64,000 bases of DNA, from contig CAWBXD010000011.1 of the NCBI GenBank assembly GCA_963792705.1, positions 248,001 through 312,000 on the forward strand, given 5' to 3'. Source of the stretch: JBBQVS01 sp963792705. Its GTDB lineage: Bacteria; Chloroflexota; Ktedonobacteria; Ktedonobacterales; Ktedonobacteraceae. The notes under the pieces are model-generated. The model had not been told where the DNA came from. It saw nothing but the letters and a program-made list of their open reading frames with translations, and searched no databases. Both the position numbers and the translations under genes were made by a program. Shown piece by piece: positions 7,474 to 15,840 of this stretch (within the stretch, counting starts at the first letter, position 1; every line of letters starts with the position of its first letter).

Positions 7474-10400
7474 ATGACAAGACAAACTAACGACCTCCCA
7501 CACGCCCTTGGCGAGGGAAAGACATTGGATTGGCGTCTCGTTGGCAAGCGGTTGGCTATATTCCTCGACTACGATGGGACGCTGACTCCGATCCGAGATC
7601 GACCCGAGGACGCCGTTATCTCGGAGAGCATGCGTAAAGTGGTGCGACAGTTAGCCAAACGAGTTCCTGTGATCGTGGTTAGCGGTCGCGACCGCAGCAT
7701 CGTGCAGGAACTCATGGGTCTCGACACCCTGATTGTGGCAGGCGACCATGGTTTCGATATCTGGAGCCCAACAGGAGGACCCATTCAACGTGAGGAGGGT
7801 GTGTCCTTTGAAGGTCTGCTGCGAACGGTGGAGGCACGACTTCGCGCCGACCTCGCCGACCTCCCGGGAGCACTAGTCGAGTCAAAGAAAAGTTCGGTGG
7901 CCGCTCATTTCCGCTTAGTACCGAAAGAACAGCAACCTCGCGTTAAGGAGATCATTGACACTCTCCTTAGCGAGTACTCAGAGGAACTCAAGGTTACGCC
8001 TGGCAAGATGGTCTTTGAAATTCAGCCAAAGCTGGACTGGAATAAGGGGAAGGCGGTGCTCTTCCTGCTCGAAGCACTCAGCCTAGACCAAGAAGACGTG
8101 GTTCCGATTTATCTGGGTGACGACATCACAGACGAGGACGCCTTTCAAGCCCTGAAAGGGCGCGGCATTGGCATTCTTGTAGGCAACGCCGATGACCCTG
8201 AGACGGCCAACCGCACTACCAATGCTGACTACATATTGAACACGATTGAGGAAGTAGAGGAGTTTCTTACCAAACTCGCCGCTTTGAACTTCGCGCAGGG
8301 AACGCCAAGGCAGCTCGGAGGAAAGTCTGATCTCAATCCGAAGCAGTGGACACTTGCCTACGACTCCTTCGAGCCTGAGCAGGAGCGGTTGCGAGAAGTA
8401 CTGACCTCGACGGGTAACGGCTACTTTTGCACACGTGGCAGTGCTGAGTGGGCCGACGTGGACGATGTTCACTATCCAGGCACCTACGCGCATGGCTGTT
8501 ACAACCGGGAAACAACCATCATGGGAGGACACCCAGTGCTCAACGAGGACTTGGTCAACCTTCCCAACTGGCTCGTGCTCAAACTCCGCATCGGCGGCGA
8601 CGAGCCGATCACCTTGAAGCAGGTCGAACTTCTCAGCTACCAACACGAGGTGGATTTCCGCACTGCAACCGTGACACGCAGACTTCACTTCCGCGACCAC
8701 CGGGGGCGTGAGACAGCACTATCGAGCCGACGTTTCGTGAGCATGTCGGATATGCATCAAGCGGCATTGGAATGGACTATCACCGCCGAGAACTGGTCTG
8801 GCCCAGTTGAGGTCATCACGGCAATTGATGCACGTGTCATGAACCAGGGCGTCGCACGCTACCGAGAACTCGAAGGTCGCCACCTGCATCCGGTGGCGAG
8901 CCGCACTCCAAGTGCGGACACCATCTCCCTGATAGCGCAGACGCGTCAGTCCCACATTTACGTAGCCGAGGCAGTACGCACACGTGTGTACACGGGTTCA
9001 AGCGAACGAGAGGTCAAACGCGAGCGATATCAGATGGAGGACTATGCCCATCAGACGCTGGGCTTTGACCTTCAGCAAGGACAATCGGTTCGTGTTGAAA
9101 AGCTCGTCTCGTTCTACACTTCGCGTGACCAAGCAATTAACGAACCACTGACCAACGCAGAGCAGGCAGCCAGGCGTTTTGGTACCTTTGAGGAGGCATT
9201 CGAGCGTCACCAGCGAGCGTGGGATAAACTGTGGGACGACTGTGATGTCCATGTGCCGGGTGCCGACCGGGTACAATTCCTGCTGCGCTTCCATGCCTCC
9301 CACGTTCTTCAGACCTGCTCCCCCCACACGGCCGACCTGGACGTTGGCGTTCCTGCACGCGGCCTGAACGGAGAAGCCTATCGCGGCCACATCTTCTGGG
9401 ACGAACTCTACATCTATCCCTTCCTGAACTTCCGACTCCCGAAGATCACGCGAGGTCTGCTTATGTACCGATACCGTAGGCTTGGTGAAGCCCGCGCAAT
9501 GGCACTCGAGACCGGCTACCGAGGCGCGATGTACCCCTGGCAGAGTGGAAGTAACGGCAAGGAAGAAACTCAGGTTGTACATCTCAATCCGCGTTCTGGC
9601 TTGTGGGAACCGGACCTGAGCAAAAACCAGAGGCACGTGAATGCAGCCATTTTCTATAACATCTGGCACTACCTGCAGGCCACGGGAGATACAGACTTCC
9701 TGCTCGGACCGGGTGCCGAGATGATGATGGAGATCGCCCAATTCTGGTCCAGCATCGCTCACTTCAATCCAGAACGTGGTCGCTATGAGATTCACGGCGT
9801 CATGGGTCCCGACGAGTTTCACGAGAAATATCCAGACTCTGATGAGCCTGGTCTGCACAACAACGCATACACGAACGTGATGGTGGCCTGGCTCTTGGAT
9901 GTTGCAGGGAAAGTGCTTGACATGCTTCCTGCACGATGGCGACGGTCACTCTGTGAGCGAATTGGCCTCACCGACCTGGAAATCGAGACATGGAAAGAGA
10001 TGAGCCACAAAATGTATGTCCCCTTCCATGCGGATGGCGTCATCAGTCAGTTCGAGGGCTGGGAAGACTTGGAGGAGTTGGACTGGGACGCCTATCGCCG
10101 GAAGTACGGCAACATCCAGAGGCTTGACCGTATCCTGCGGGCAGAGGGGAAGGAACCCGACCGCTACAAGCTCTCGAAGCAAGCCGACACAGTGCTGTTA
10201 TTCTACCTGTTCCGACAGGATGAGCTGCAACAGGTATTTGAGCGCCTCGGCTACTCCTATACGGCAGAAACGCTGCGTAAAACCGTCGCCTACTACGATG
10301 CCCGTACCTCGCATGGCTCCACCCTGAGCTTCGTCGCGTATGCCGGAATCTACTCGGAGATCGACTTGGCAACCTCTTGGGAGCGGTTCCTGGTGGCGTT

Positions 10401-10731
10401 GGAGAGCGATATCGGCGACGTGCAGGGCGGTACGACGGCTGAGGGTATTCACATGGGCGTGATGTCGGGGACATTAGACTTGGTGCAACGTAGTTACGTG
10501 GGCGAGGTGATTCACGATGGTGTCCTCTTTTTCAACCCCAAGGCCATGGATTCTCTGCGCGGTCTGACTCTCCCCATGCGTTTCCGAGGGCTACTGATTA
10601 AGGTGATGCTCGAGGATAGCCATCTGCGAGTGAGTGCCGAGGTCGATAGCCTGAATCGGTCGGTGAAATTGGGTGTCGGAGACCAAGTACGGGAGATCAG
10701 GTCTGGAGAAAGCTACACCTTCAATCTCTAA
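7474..10731 (+). CDS. Trehalose-6-phosphate phosphatase / GH65 glycosidase-phosphorylase fusion
   Basis: A 1085-residue two-enzyme protein. Residues 1 to about 270 are a HAD trehalose-6-phosphate phosphatase: FLDYDGTLTPI with nucleophile D32 and D34, VVSGRDRSIVQEL, and YLGDDITDEDAF for Mg binding. Residues about 290-1085 are an (alpha/alpha)6-barrel GH65 enzyme: YPWQSGSNGKEETQ, the catalytic acid E781 in MGPDEFHEKYP, and a beta-sandwich C-terminus. GH65 includes trehalose, maltose and kojibiose phosphorylases and hydrolases. The pairing suggests trehalose phosphate is dephosphorylated and the disaccharide then cleaved on the same chain, as in the related mycobacterial otsB1-type proteins. The gene is visibly richer in G and C than its neighbours. 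The ribosome-binding site is weak. Confidence 0.92.
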   Translation: MTRQTNDLPHALGEGKTLDWRLVGKRLAIFLDYDGTLTPIRDRPEDAVISESMRKVVRQLAKRVPVIVVSGRDRSIVQELMGLDTLIVAGDHGFDIWSPTGGPIQREEGVSFEGLLRTVEARLRADLADLPGALVESKKSSVAAHFRLVPKEQQPRVKEIIDTLLSEYSEELKVTPGKMVFEIQPKLDWNKGKAVLFLLEALSLDQEDVVPIYLGDDITDEDAFQALKGRGIGILVGNADDPETANRTTNADYILNTIEEVEEFLTKLAALNFAQGTPRQLGGKSDLNPKQWTLAYDSFEPEQERLREVLTSTGNGYFCTRGSAEWADVDDVHYPGTYAHGCYNRETTIMGGHPVLNEDLVNLPNWLVLKLRIGGDEPITLKQVELLSYQHEVDFRTATVTRRLHFRDHRGRETALSSRRFVSMSDMHQAALEWTITAENWSGPVEVITAIDARVMNQGVARYRELEGRHLHPVASRTPSADTISLIAQTRQSHIYVAEAVRTRVYTGSSEREVKRERYQMEDYAHQTLGFDLQQGQSVRVEKLVSFYTSRDQAINEPLTNAEQAARRFGTFEEAFERHQRAWDKLWDDCDVHVPGADRVQFLLRFHASHVLQTCSPHTADLDVGVPARGLNGEAYRGHIFWDELYIYPFLNFRLPKITRGLLMYRYRRLGEARAMALETGYRGAMYPWQSGSNGKEETQVVHLNPRSGLWEPDLSKNQRHVNAAIFYNIWHYLQATGDTDFLLGPGAEMMMEIAQFWSSIAHFNPERGRYEIHGVMGPDEFHEKYPDSDEPGLHNNAYTNVMVAWLLDVAGKVLDMLPARWRRSLCERIGLTDLEIETWKEMSHKMYVPFHADGVISQFEGWEDLEELDWDAYRRKYGNIQRLDRILRAEGKEPDRYKLSKQADTVLLFYLFRQDELQQVFERLGYSYTAETLRKTVAYYDARTSHGSTLSFVAYAGIYSEIDLATSWERFLVALESDIGDVQGGTTAEGIHMGVMSGTLDLVQRSYVGEVIHDGVLFFNPKAMDSLRGLTLPMRFRGLLIKVMLEDSHLRVSAEVDSLNRSVKLGVGDQVREIRSGESYTFNL

Positions 10732-10782
10732 CAACCATGAGGTACATAAGTACGCATTTCTTCCTCCTGTTGTACAATCTGC

Positions 10783-10936
10783 CAACATGAAACGGCTCTG
10801 ACGCAACCTCAATAAGACTGAAATTGATAGGTTAATCCTATAAAAGTAAAGTGGCTTGTGGAGTAGATAAAGGAACTTTCGTTTATAGTGATTATCCCTC
10901 GTATCATCGAGGCTGTGTCAGAGCCGTTTCATGTTG
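10783..10936. repeat. 154-bp element with 28-bp inverted ends (MITE-like)
   Basis: Arms 10783-10810 and 10909-10936 are inverted copies with 2 mismatches in 28, enclosing about 98 AT-rich bases with no reading frame. It lies between the convergent GH65-fusion and SDR genes. The shape fits a non-autonomous transposon derivative, though it may also act as a terminator. No target duplication is obvious. Confidence 0.6.
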
Positions 10937-10941
10937 CGGTA

Positions 10942-11745
10942 TTATATAACCGAACAAATCGTGCCGCCATCGACGCGAATAGTTGCACCACTCACATAAT
11001 CAGCGATTGGGCTAGCCAAATATGCTACTGCTGCGGCGATCTCCTCTGACCTACCGAAACGGCCCACGTCATTTGGAGCTATGGCCTGCGTCGCGTTGTG
11101 CTCAATTTCCTCTAACGTCTCACCCCAGTCATGAGTCTGTCCCATATGGATGAGCTGTACCCGAGCTGCCTCGCTTGAAAGGATCGCGCCAGGAGCCACG
11201 ACGTTGGATGTCACGCCGGTGTCCTTCAGTTCACGCGCGAGGGACACAGCAAGATTGTGGCGCGCTGCCAACGTCGCGTTGTAGTTTGGCCCAGCAGCCT
11301 GGGGCTGCTGCGACAGGCCACCGCCAATCTGGATTACCCGACCCCAGTGTCGTTCGCGCATCTGTGGGACTAGGCGCTGGATCATCCGCACAGCAGAAAT
11401 CACGTTGGTGTTGTATATCTGAGCCCAGTCCGTAGCCGTCGTCTCTGTCCATGAGCGGCGTAGAATAACTCCGGCATTGTTGACCAGAATATCAATCGGT
11501 CCGAAAGTCTGCGCCGCGACGGCAACCGCGTCAGCTCCAGCATCGGTGGTGAGATCACCCAGAGCGACCTCAGCTTCCCCTCCTTTGGCGCGAATCGATT
11601 CGGCTACAGCGTTAGCTCGGCTTTCATCGCGACCATGCACGATGACAGCAACGCCCTCCGCAGCGAGTAGCTTTACGACCGCCTCGCCTATCCCAGAACT
11701 CGATCCAGTTACCAGTGCCCTCTTCCCTGCCAGCCTTAAATCCAT
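10942..11745 (-). CDS. SDR-family protein lacking the catalytic Ser and Lys
   Basis: A 267-residue classical-size short-chain dehydrogenase/reductase. The cofactor motif ALVTGSSSGIGEAV and the NNAG motif (residues 89-92) are intact, and the C-terminus VSGATIRVDGG is normal. At the active site Y155 is present in PNYNATLAARHN, but the YxxxK lysine is L159 and the position of the catalytic serine (residue 142) is glycine. The enzyme may therefore be inactive, use other residues, or have a binding role. It is divergent from an HTH regulator across an 85-base gap with a palindromic site, so it is probably that regulator's target. Confidence 0.85.
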   Translation of the reverse strand: MDLRLAGKRALVTGSSSGIGEAVVKLLAAEGVAVIVHGRDESRANAVAESIRAKGGEAEVALGDLTTDAGADAVAVAAQTFGPIDILVNNAGVILRRSWTETTATDWAQIYNTNVISAVRMIQRLVPQMRERHWGRVIQIGGGLSQQPQAAGPNYNATLAARHNLAVSLARELKDTGVTSNVVAPGAILSSEAARVQLIHMGQTHDWGETLEEIEHNATQAIAPNDVGRFGRSEEIAAAVAYLASPIADYVSGATIRVDGGTICSVI

Positions 11746-11794
11746 TGTGTCATACCTTGCCTTTCACTTGACTTGTTGCGAGTATTTCACCCGC

Positions 11795-11819
11795 ATATCT
11801 ATGATATATTAGTAGATAT
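11795..11819. promoter_or_regulatory. Candidate operator in the SDR/regulator divergent gap
   Basis: ATATCTA (11795-11801) and TAGATAT (11813-11819) form an inverted repeat with an 11-base spacer. A plus-strand promoter TTGTTG (11773-11778), 17-base gap, TATCTA (11796-11801) would overlap the left half. This suits binding by the adjacent HTH protein. Confidence 0.45.
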
Positions 11820-11830
11820 CCTAGAACAAG

Positions 11831-12817
11831 ATGAGCAGGATTCATAGGAATAAGACTCCTATGGTTCATCCGATCATCGTTCCCAACCCTAGGTCAAAGG
11901 AGAAGCATTTGGTACTTCAGCAACAACAAGACCATCGTCTGCATGAACTTGGAGATTTTCTGCGGACTCGTAGGGCAAGGCTTACGCCTGAAGCGGTGGG
12001 ACTGCCGCGAGGAAGCAGGCGCAAGACACCTGGACTTAGACGAGCGGAAGTGGCACAGATGATGGGTGTCAGCGTGGATTGGTACACTTGGTTAGAGCAG
12101 GGACGTTCTATTACGCCTTCAACACAGGTCTTAGAGTGCCTGGTGCAGACGCTACGGCTGGATGCGAATGAAAGAACCCATCTCTTCCTCTTAGCCCAGC
12201 AACAACCACCTCCGGTGCTCTTGCTAGAACCTGAGGTTGTGAGTCCAGCGTTACAACATTTCCTTGATCAGTTTGGCACTCGTCCAGCCTTTGTGTCAGG
12301 AAGACGATGGGATATCCTGGCCTGGAACGATGCCGGATGCGCTGTCTTTGGTGATTTTCGCCGCATGACCAGTCGCGAACGCAATACGATCTGGGGCATC
12401 TTCACCAATCCCCTATCTCGGCAATACGTCGTCAATTGGGAAGAAGATGCGCGGCATCTCTTAGCCCAATTTCGGAGCAGTTGTGGTCGTTATCCTGGAG
12501 ACACCCAATTGACTGAGTTGATTCACGATCTCATGCTCTCTAGCCCTGAATTTCGCGCCTGGTGGCCCGATCATGAAGTACGTAGTGGACAAGAAGGGCG
12601 CAAAACGCTCAATCATCCACAGGTGGGGTATCTCCTGTTTGAACGTCTCACCTTTCAGGTCTTTGACACGCCAGATCTCAAAGTCACTGTGTATACACCG
12701 TTGGAGGATGCAGACACGCCTCGCAAAGTAGAGCAACTGCTGGAGCAGTGGTATCAACACGAAGGGCAGGGACCTCTTCCTCTTGAAGTGGTCCACCATT
12801 TTCCACAGACCCAGTGA
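11831..12817 (+). CDS. XRE-type HTH regulator with MmyB-like ligand-binding domain
   Basis: A 328-residue regulator. The HTH domain covers about residues 35-110: LGDFLRTRRARLTPEAVG, TPGLRRAEVAQMMGVSVDWY and LEQGRSITPS, the usual start of MmyB-type regulators. The C-terminal half (about 130-320) has the PAS-like MmyB domain pattern, with RRWDILAWNDAGCAVFGDF and a Trp-rich stretch. Family members bind fatty acids or other small hydrophobic ligands. The ATG at 11831 lacks a clear ribosome-binding site; ATG 11861 with AGGA 11 nt upstream is an alternative that removes 10 residues. It is divergent from the SDR gene and likely regulates it. Confidence 0.88.
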   Translation: MSRIHRNKTPMVHPIIVPNPRSKEKHLVLQQQQDHRLHELGDFLRTRRARLTPEAVGLPRGSRRKTPGLRRAEVAQMMGVSVDWYTWLEQGRSITPSTQVLECLVQTLRLDANERTHLFLLAQQQPPPVLLLEPEVVSPALQHFLDQFGTRPAFVSGRRWDILAWNDAGCAVFGDFRRMTSRERNTIWGIFTNPLSRQYVVNWEEDARHLLAQFRSSCGRYPGDTQLTELIHDLMLSSPEFRAWWPDHEVRSGQEGRKTLNHPQVGYLLFERLTFQVFDTPDLKVTVYTPLEDADTPRKVEQLLEQWYQHEGQGPLPLEVVHHFPQTQ

Positions 12818-12849
12818 TTAGGACAAGACACCGTTGGATTGTGGCTAGC

Positions 12850-13740
12850 AGAATGCGGTGATTACTCCCCTCGCTTAGAAAGCGGGGGCTTCGAGGGATT
12901 GGATACCAGAGACTCTAATCCAAGTCTCAAAATGTTTTTCGATGCGTTCAGGTCACGATCAAGCGAAAGAAGACAACACGGGCACTGATACACACGCTCG
13001 TTCAACGGCATTTTTTGCCTGTGTCCACATTGGCTACACGTTTGACTGGTGTAGGCAGGGTTGACCTTGAGGAACTGTCTGCCAGCTTCTTCCGCTTTGC
13101 ACGACAGGTGAGAGAAAACGGTGGTAGACCATCTTGACGCTTCCAATTTTCGAGAGCGAGACACGATTGTCATGTGTGATGCTTACCCCCGATTGAGGGT
13201 GGGTGAACGAGTCATAGCGTCCGTAGCCCTTGAAACGGGGTATCCAGGCCTTTCGCCTGCTTCCTTATTCCGAGCACCAACGAGGCGATGGCCTCTACCT
13301 TCGGTCCGGTGCTCGGAGCGGAAGGCTTTGACTCTGCGAAAAAGGCTTTCATGCCCAGGTCAACACGCACTGCGACATTTTGCAAGACTTGGGAATGGAC
13401 GTTGCACAACGAGGGGCGTTGTTCTTTGCAGCATCGGATACGTCGCCTGTTGCCCATAACAGCTCAAACTCTTGCCCTCGTGCTCATACGCATGTTTGCG
13501 TTTTGCAAGCAAGTGGTTATACAACCATCGGCACTCTTCAAGCGCGGTGAGTTGTTTCTTAGTTGGGTAGATCCGATACTGAAAGGTCTTTATCATGTGT
13601 TCATTGTAATACAGTTTAAGCAACGTATCAAGTGTTGTTTAAAGTTTATGTGTGGGATGAGTACCCAGCTATCACGCCCCAAAAGGAAGGGCCATTCATC
13701 CCCATGCTTGAAAGACAGGGGCCTTCTGGCCCATTAGGTA
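12850..13740 (-). mobile_element. IS200/IS605-type element remnant
   Basis: The tnpB remnant is flanked by hairpins like the subterminal structures of IS200/IS605 elements. One is at 12867-12888 and overlaps the tnpB stop codon, as tnpB 3' ends usually do. The other, at 13689-13732, is a nested hairpin GGGCCA...CCCC...GGGG...TGGCCC. No tnpA is present, so it depended on a transposase elsewhere. The boundaries are approximate; the element abuts the 3' end of the GH43 gene (stop at 13743). Confidence 0.6.
12862..13596 (-). pseudogene. Decayed IS605-family TnpB (OrfB) gene
   Basis: Three pieces of one TnpB protein lie in order but in different frames. The N-terminus (MIKTFQYRIYPTKKQL, from ATG 13596) runs to about 13430. 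A second piece has RPSLCNVHSQVLQ and ends near 13212. The C-terminus (13173 down to 12862) carries the zinc finger CSQCGHRQ...CPCC and LDRDLNASKNIL. About 245 residues' worth remain against roughly 370-400 in full-length TnpB; the first RuvC segments are missing. TnpB is an RNA-guided nuclease of IS200/IS605 elements. This copy cannot be functional. Confidence 0.85.
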
Positions 13741-13742
13741 AA

Positions 13743-14900
13743 TCATGAATTCGCAACAGGCATTGGTTCTGGACTCGTTGTCGGACCCTGTACAGTAGGT
13801 GCATCATTGTTCCAGTTGATGCGATCAAGCCACATGTAACGACTATTCCCTTGACTACCATCTGGATTTACATTCCACGCATGATAAAAGATCCATGTTT
13901 GGCTGCCTATTTGTATCACGGATTCGCCCCCTGGTCCAATGACGAATGGCTGCTTATTCACTTTACTAGCGAGAATGGGATTATTCTTCGCCTCGATGCA
14001 TGGTCCTGTAGCTGTTTGACAGTTCGCATAGCCGACCGCGTAATTGACACCAGCATAGCTATTTGCCGAGAAAAAGAGATAATACTTGTTGTTATGTTTG
14101 AACATCTCTGGTGCTTCAACGACGTTGCCTTCCCACGATTGGTCGTCATGAACCAAAGGTGTTGGTTTACCAACAAGCCCAAGGCCGTTCGCCGTGAGTC
14201 GTTGTGCATAGAGATTGGTGGTGAAGCCACAACAATTCCCATCGTTTTTGAAGTACAGGTAGAGTGCGTTACCATCACTGAACGGCCTTGGATCAATTGT
14301 ACCGCCTTGGTCCGCTTGACAGACAAGGGCGTGGTCATTGGTATCTTTGAAATGTCCCTCTGGCTTGTCGCTTGTCGCAACTCCAACGCATTGCTTATCA
14401 GATTGTTGATCTCTCGCAACATAATACATCACATACTTGTTACCAATCTGAATAGCTTGCGCGGCCCACACATACGAACCGCCTGGATTCGCCCAAGTGG
14501 GAAGTGCAGGCATAGCATCTGGGAGCACATCCCAATGCACCAAGTCACTTGAGCGTGCCACCTGTACATTCTTGCCACTAGCATTCGTGGCATACGCGTA
14601 GTAGGCATTTCCTGCATGTAGAATGCGTGGATCAGGAAAATCGGTTGATAAGACAGGATTTACAAAGTCCCCCTTAGGCACAACTGTCGCCGTAGGCGTA
14701 CTCGACGCTGCTTGCTGATTTTGTTGACCACACCCAACGATAAGCAGCAGCAGTGGAAAAAGGAGTAACCACCTACCTACATTTTCTCGTGCAGGGACTA
14801 CTTCATCACGTCCTCGTAGGTTAGCTCTATGCCAACGAGGACGTGATGAAGTAGTCCCTACAGGGTACATTTGTTTTTGTGTTGTAGAGCCTTGCCACAT
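13743..14900 (-). CDS. Glycoside hydrolase family 43 lipoprotein (arabinanase/xylosidase type)
   Basis: Predicted surface-anchored five-bladed beta-propeller glycosidase, 385 residues. The catalytic triad of the family is visible: base D90 in STDFPDPRI, the pKa-setting aspartate in GTIDPRPF, and the acid glutamate in VVEAPEMF. The signal peptide runs from about residue 42 to lipobox cysteine C57 in LLLIVGCG, followed by a Ser/Thr/Pro linker. Residues 14-37 are the translation of a palindromic repeat element, which sits between the ATG and the signal peptide. It ends the sugar-transport operon, 7 bases after the permease gene, so its product probably releases arabino- or xylo-oligosaccharides for that importer. 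Confidence 0.88.
   Translation of the reverse strand: MWQGSTTQKQMYPVGTTSSRPRWHRANLRGRDEVVPARENVGRWLLLFPLLLLIVGCGQQNQQAASSTPTATVVPKGDFVNPVLSTDFPDPRILHAGNAYYAYATNASGKNVQVARSSDLVHWDVLPDAMPALPTWANPGGSYVWAAQAIQIGNKYVMYYVARDQQSDKQCVGVATSDKPEGHFKDTNDHALVCQADQGGTIDPRPFSDGNALYLYFKNDGNCCGFTTNLYAQRLTANGLGLVGKPTPLVHDDQSWEGNVVEAPEMFKHNNKYYLFFSANSYAGVNYAVGYANCQTATGPCIEAKNNPILASKVNKQPFVIGPGGESVIQIGSQTWIFYHAWNVNPDGSQGNSRYMWLDRINWNNDAPTVQGPTTSPEPMPVANS
14791..14861. repeat. GTAGGG-bounded palindromic element inside the GH43 ORF
   Basis: Arms 14791-14816 and 14836-14861 are inverted copies of a 26-base unit, with one mismatch at the second base. The unit (GTAGGGACTACTTCATCACG then TCCTCG) is a variant of those at 34461, 39154 and 60326. 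It stays open in the GH43 frame and encodes about residues 14-37. Confidence 0.85.
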
Positions 14901-14907
14901 GTTAACG

Positions 14908-15825
14908 TTAGCCTTTCAAGCCTGAACTGGCGACGCTTTGTACAATGTAGCGTTGTAGAGTAACATAAATGATAAGTACAGGGATAGCAACAATCACTGC
15001 ACCAGCCATCATCAAGCCGTACTCAGAGGTGTAAGCACCTTGTAGAGTACGTAACCCAATTGGTAGTGTCTGCAAGTTTGTGTCCTGTAACACGAGCAAG
15101 GGCCAGAGGAAATCATTCCAGCTAGCGAGAAACGTAATCACAGCAAGCGTCGAGAGTGCTGGCCTTGCCAAGGGCAGTACTACCTGCCAGAATGTCTGAA
15201 ATGCATTCGCTCCATCCATGCGCGCAGCTTCCTCTAACTCTCTTGGCAAAGACTCGAAAAATTGGCGCAGGAAGAAGACACCAAACACACCCGCGAGATA
15301 GGGCAAGATGACACCGGCGTAGGTATCAAGTAGGGTCAGATTATAGATGGTGATGAAGTTTGGAATCAGAAACATCAGGCCAGGCATAAAGAGGGTCGCA
15401 AGCATCGCCCTGTAAATCCATTTACTGCCTGGAAACACCATACGCGCATAGGCATAGGCAGCAAGAGAGTCGATAGCAAGGGTAACTATTGTCGTGATGA
15501 TGGCAACCCCAAGACTGTTAACGAACCAGGTAATGATGGGAATACTTGGATCGGTCAGCAGATTCTGGTAATTCTGCGTTGAGATGCGCTTCGGAATCCA
15601 ATAGATATCAGGTAGGAAGAGTTGCGATTTAGGCTTGAACGACGTAGAAAGCATCCACACGAGAGGAACTAATACGATAAGCGCGATGAGAATGAGCAAC
15701 GCGTAAATCAAAACACGTTGTATAATTTTAGCTGTGTTGCGTCTCCGTATGGCCGCTTGTGCTTCTTCAGCTATAGCTGGTCTCACACGGGCTTGAGCTT
15801 GTGTTTTGGTAGATGTAGTAGCCAT
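14908..15825 (-). CDS. Carbohydrate ABC transporter permease (MalG type)
   Basis: Inner-membrane subunit of a CUT1 sugar importer, 305 residues with six predicted helices; the first is near residues 35-57. The coupling EAA loop, which docks on the ATPase, reads EEAARMDGANAFQTFWQVVL. It follows the MalF-type gene by 15 bases. No ATPase gene is present here, as is usual for CUT1 operons that share an MsmX/MsiK-type ATPase encoded elsewhere. Confidence 0.93.
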   Translation of the reverse strand: MATTSTKTQAQARVRPAIAEEAQAAIRRRNTAKIIQRVLIYALLILIALIVLVPLVWMLSTSFKPKSQLFLPDIYWIPKRISTQNYQNLLTDPSIPIITWFVNSLGVAIITTIVTLAIDSLAAYAYARMVFPGSKWIYRAMLATLFMPGLMFLIPNFITIYNLTLLDTYAGVILPYLAGVFGVFFLRQFFESLPRELEEAARMDGANAFQTFWQVVLPLARPALSTLAVITFLASWNDFLWPLLVLQDTNLQTLPIGLRTLQGAYTSEYGLMMAGAVIVAIPVLIIYVTLQRYIVQSVASSGLKG

Positions 15826-15840
15826 AGAGTATTCCTCTTT

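Noticed and set aside
8083..9858. Long minus-strand frames (205 and 286 codons) opposite the GH65 fusion gene
   Set aside because: They are shadows of a GC-rich coding strand, without a start signal or protein motifs, while the plus frame has complete family motifs.
12862..13623. Zinc-finger nuclease pieces as a Cas12 or CRISPR component
   Set aside because: Size, N-terminal motif MIKTFQYRIYPT and terminal hairpins fit TnpB; there is no repeat-spacer array in the window.
13851..14552. 233-codon plus-strand frame opposite the GH43 gene
   Set aside because: The minus-strand frame has the GH43 catalytic residues and a lipoprotein signal; the plus frame has none.
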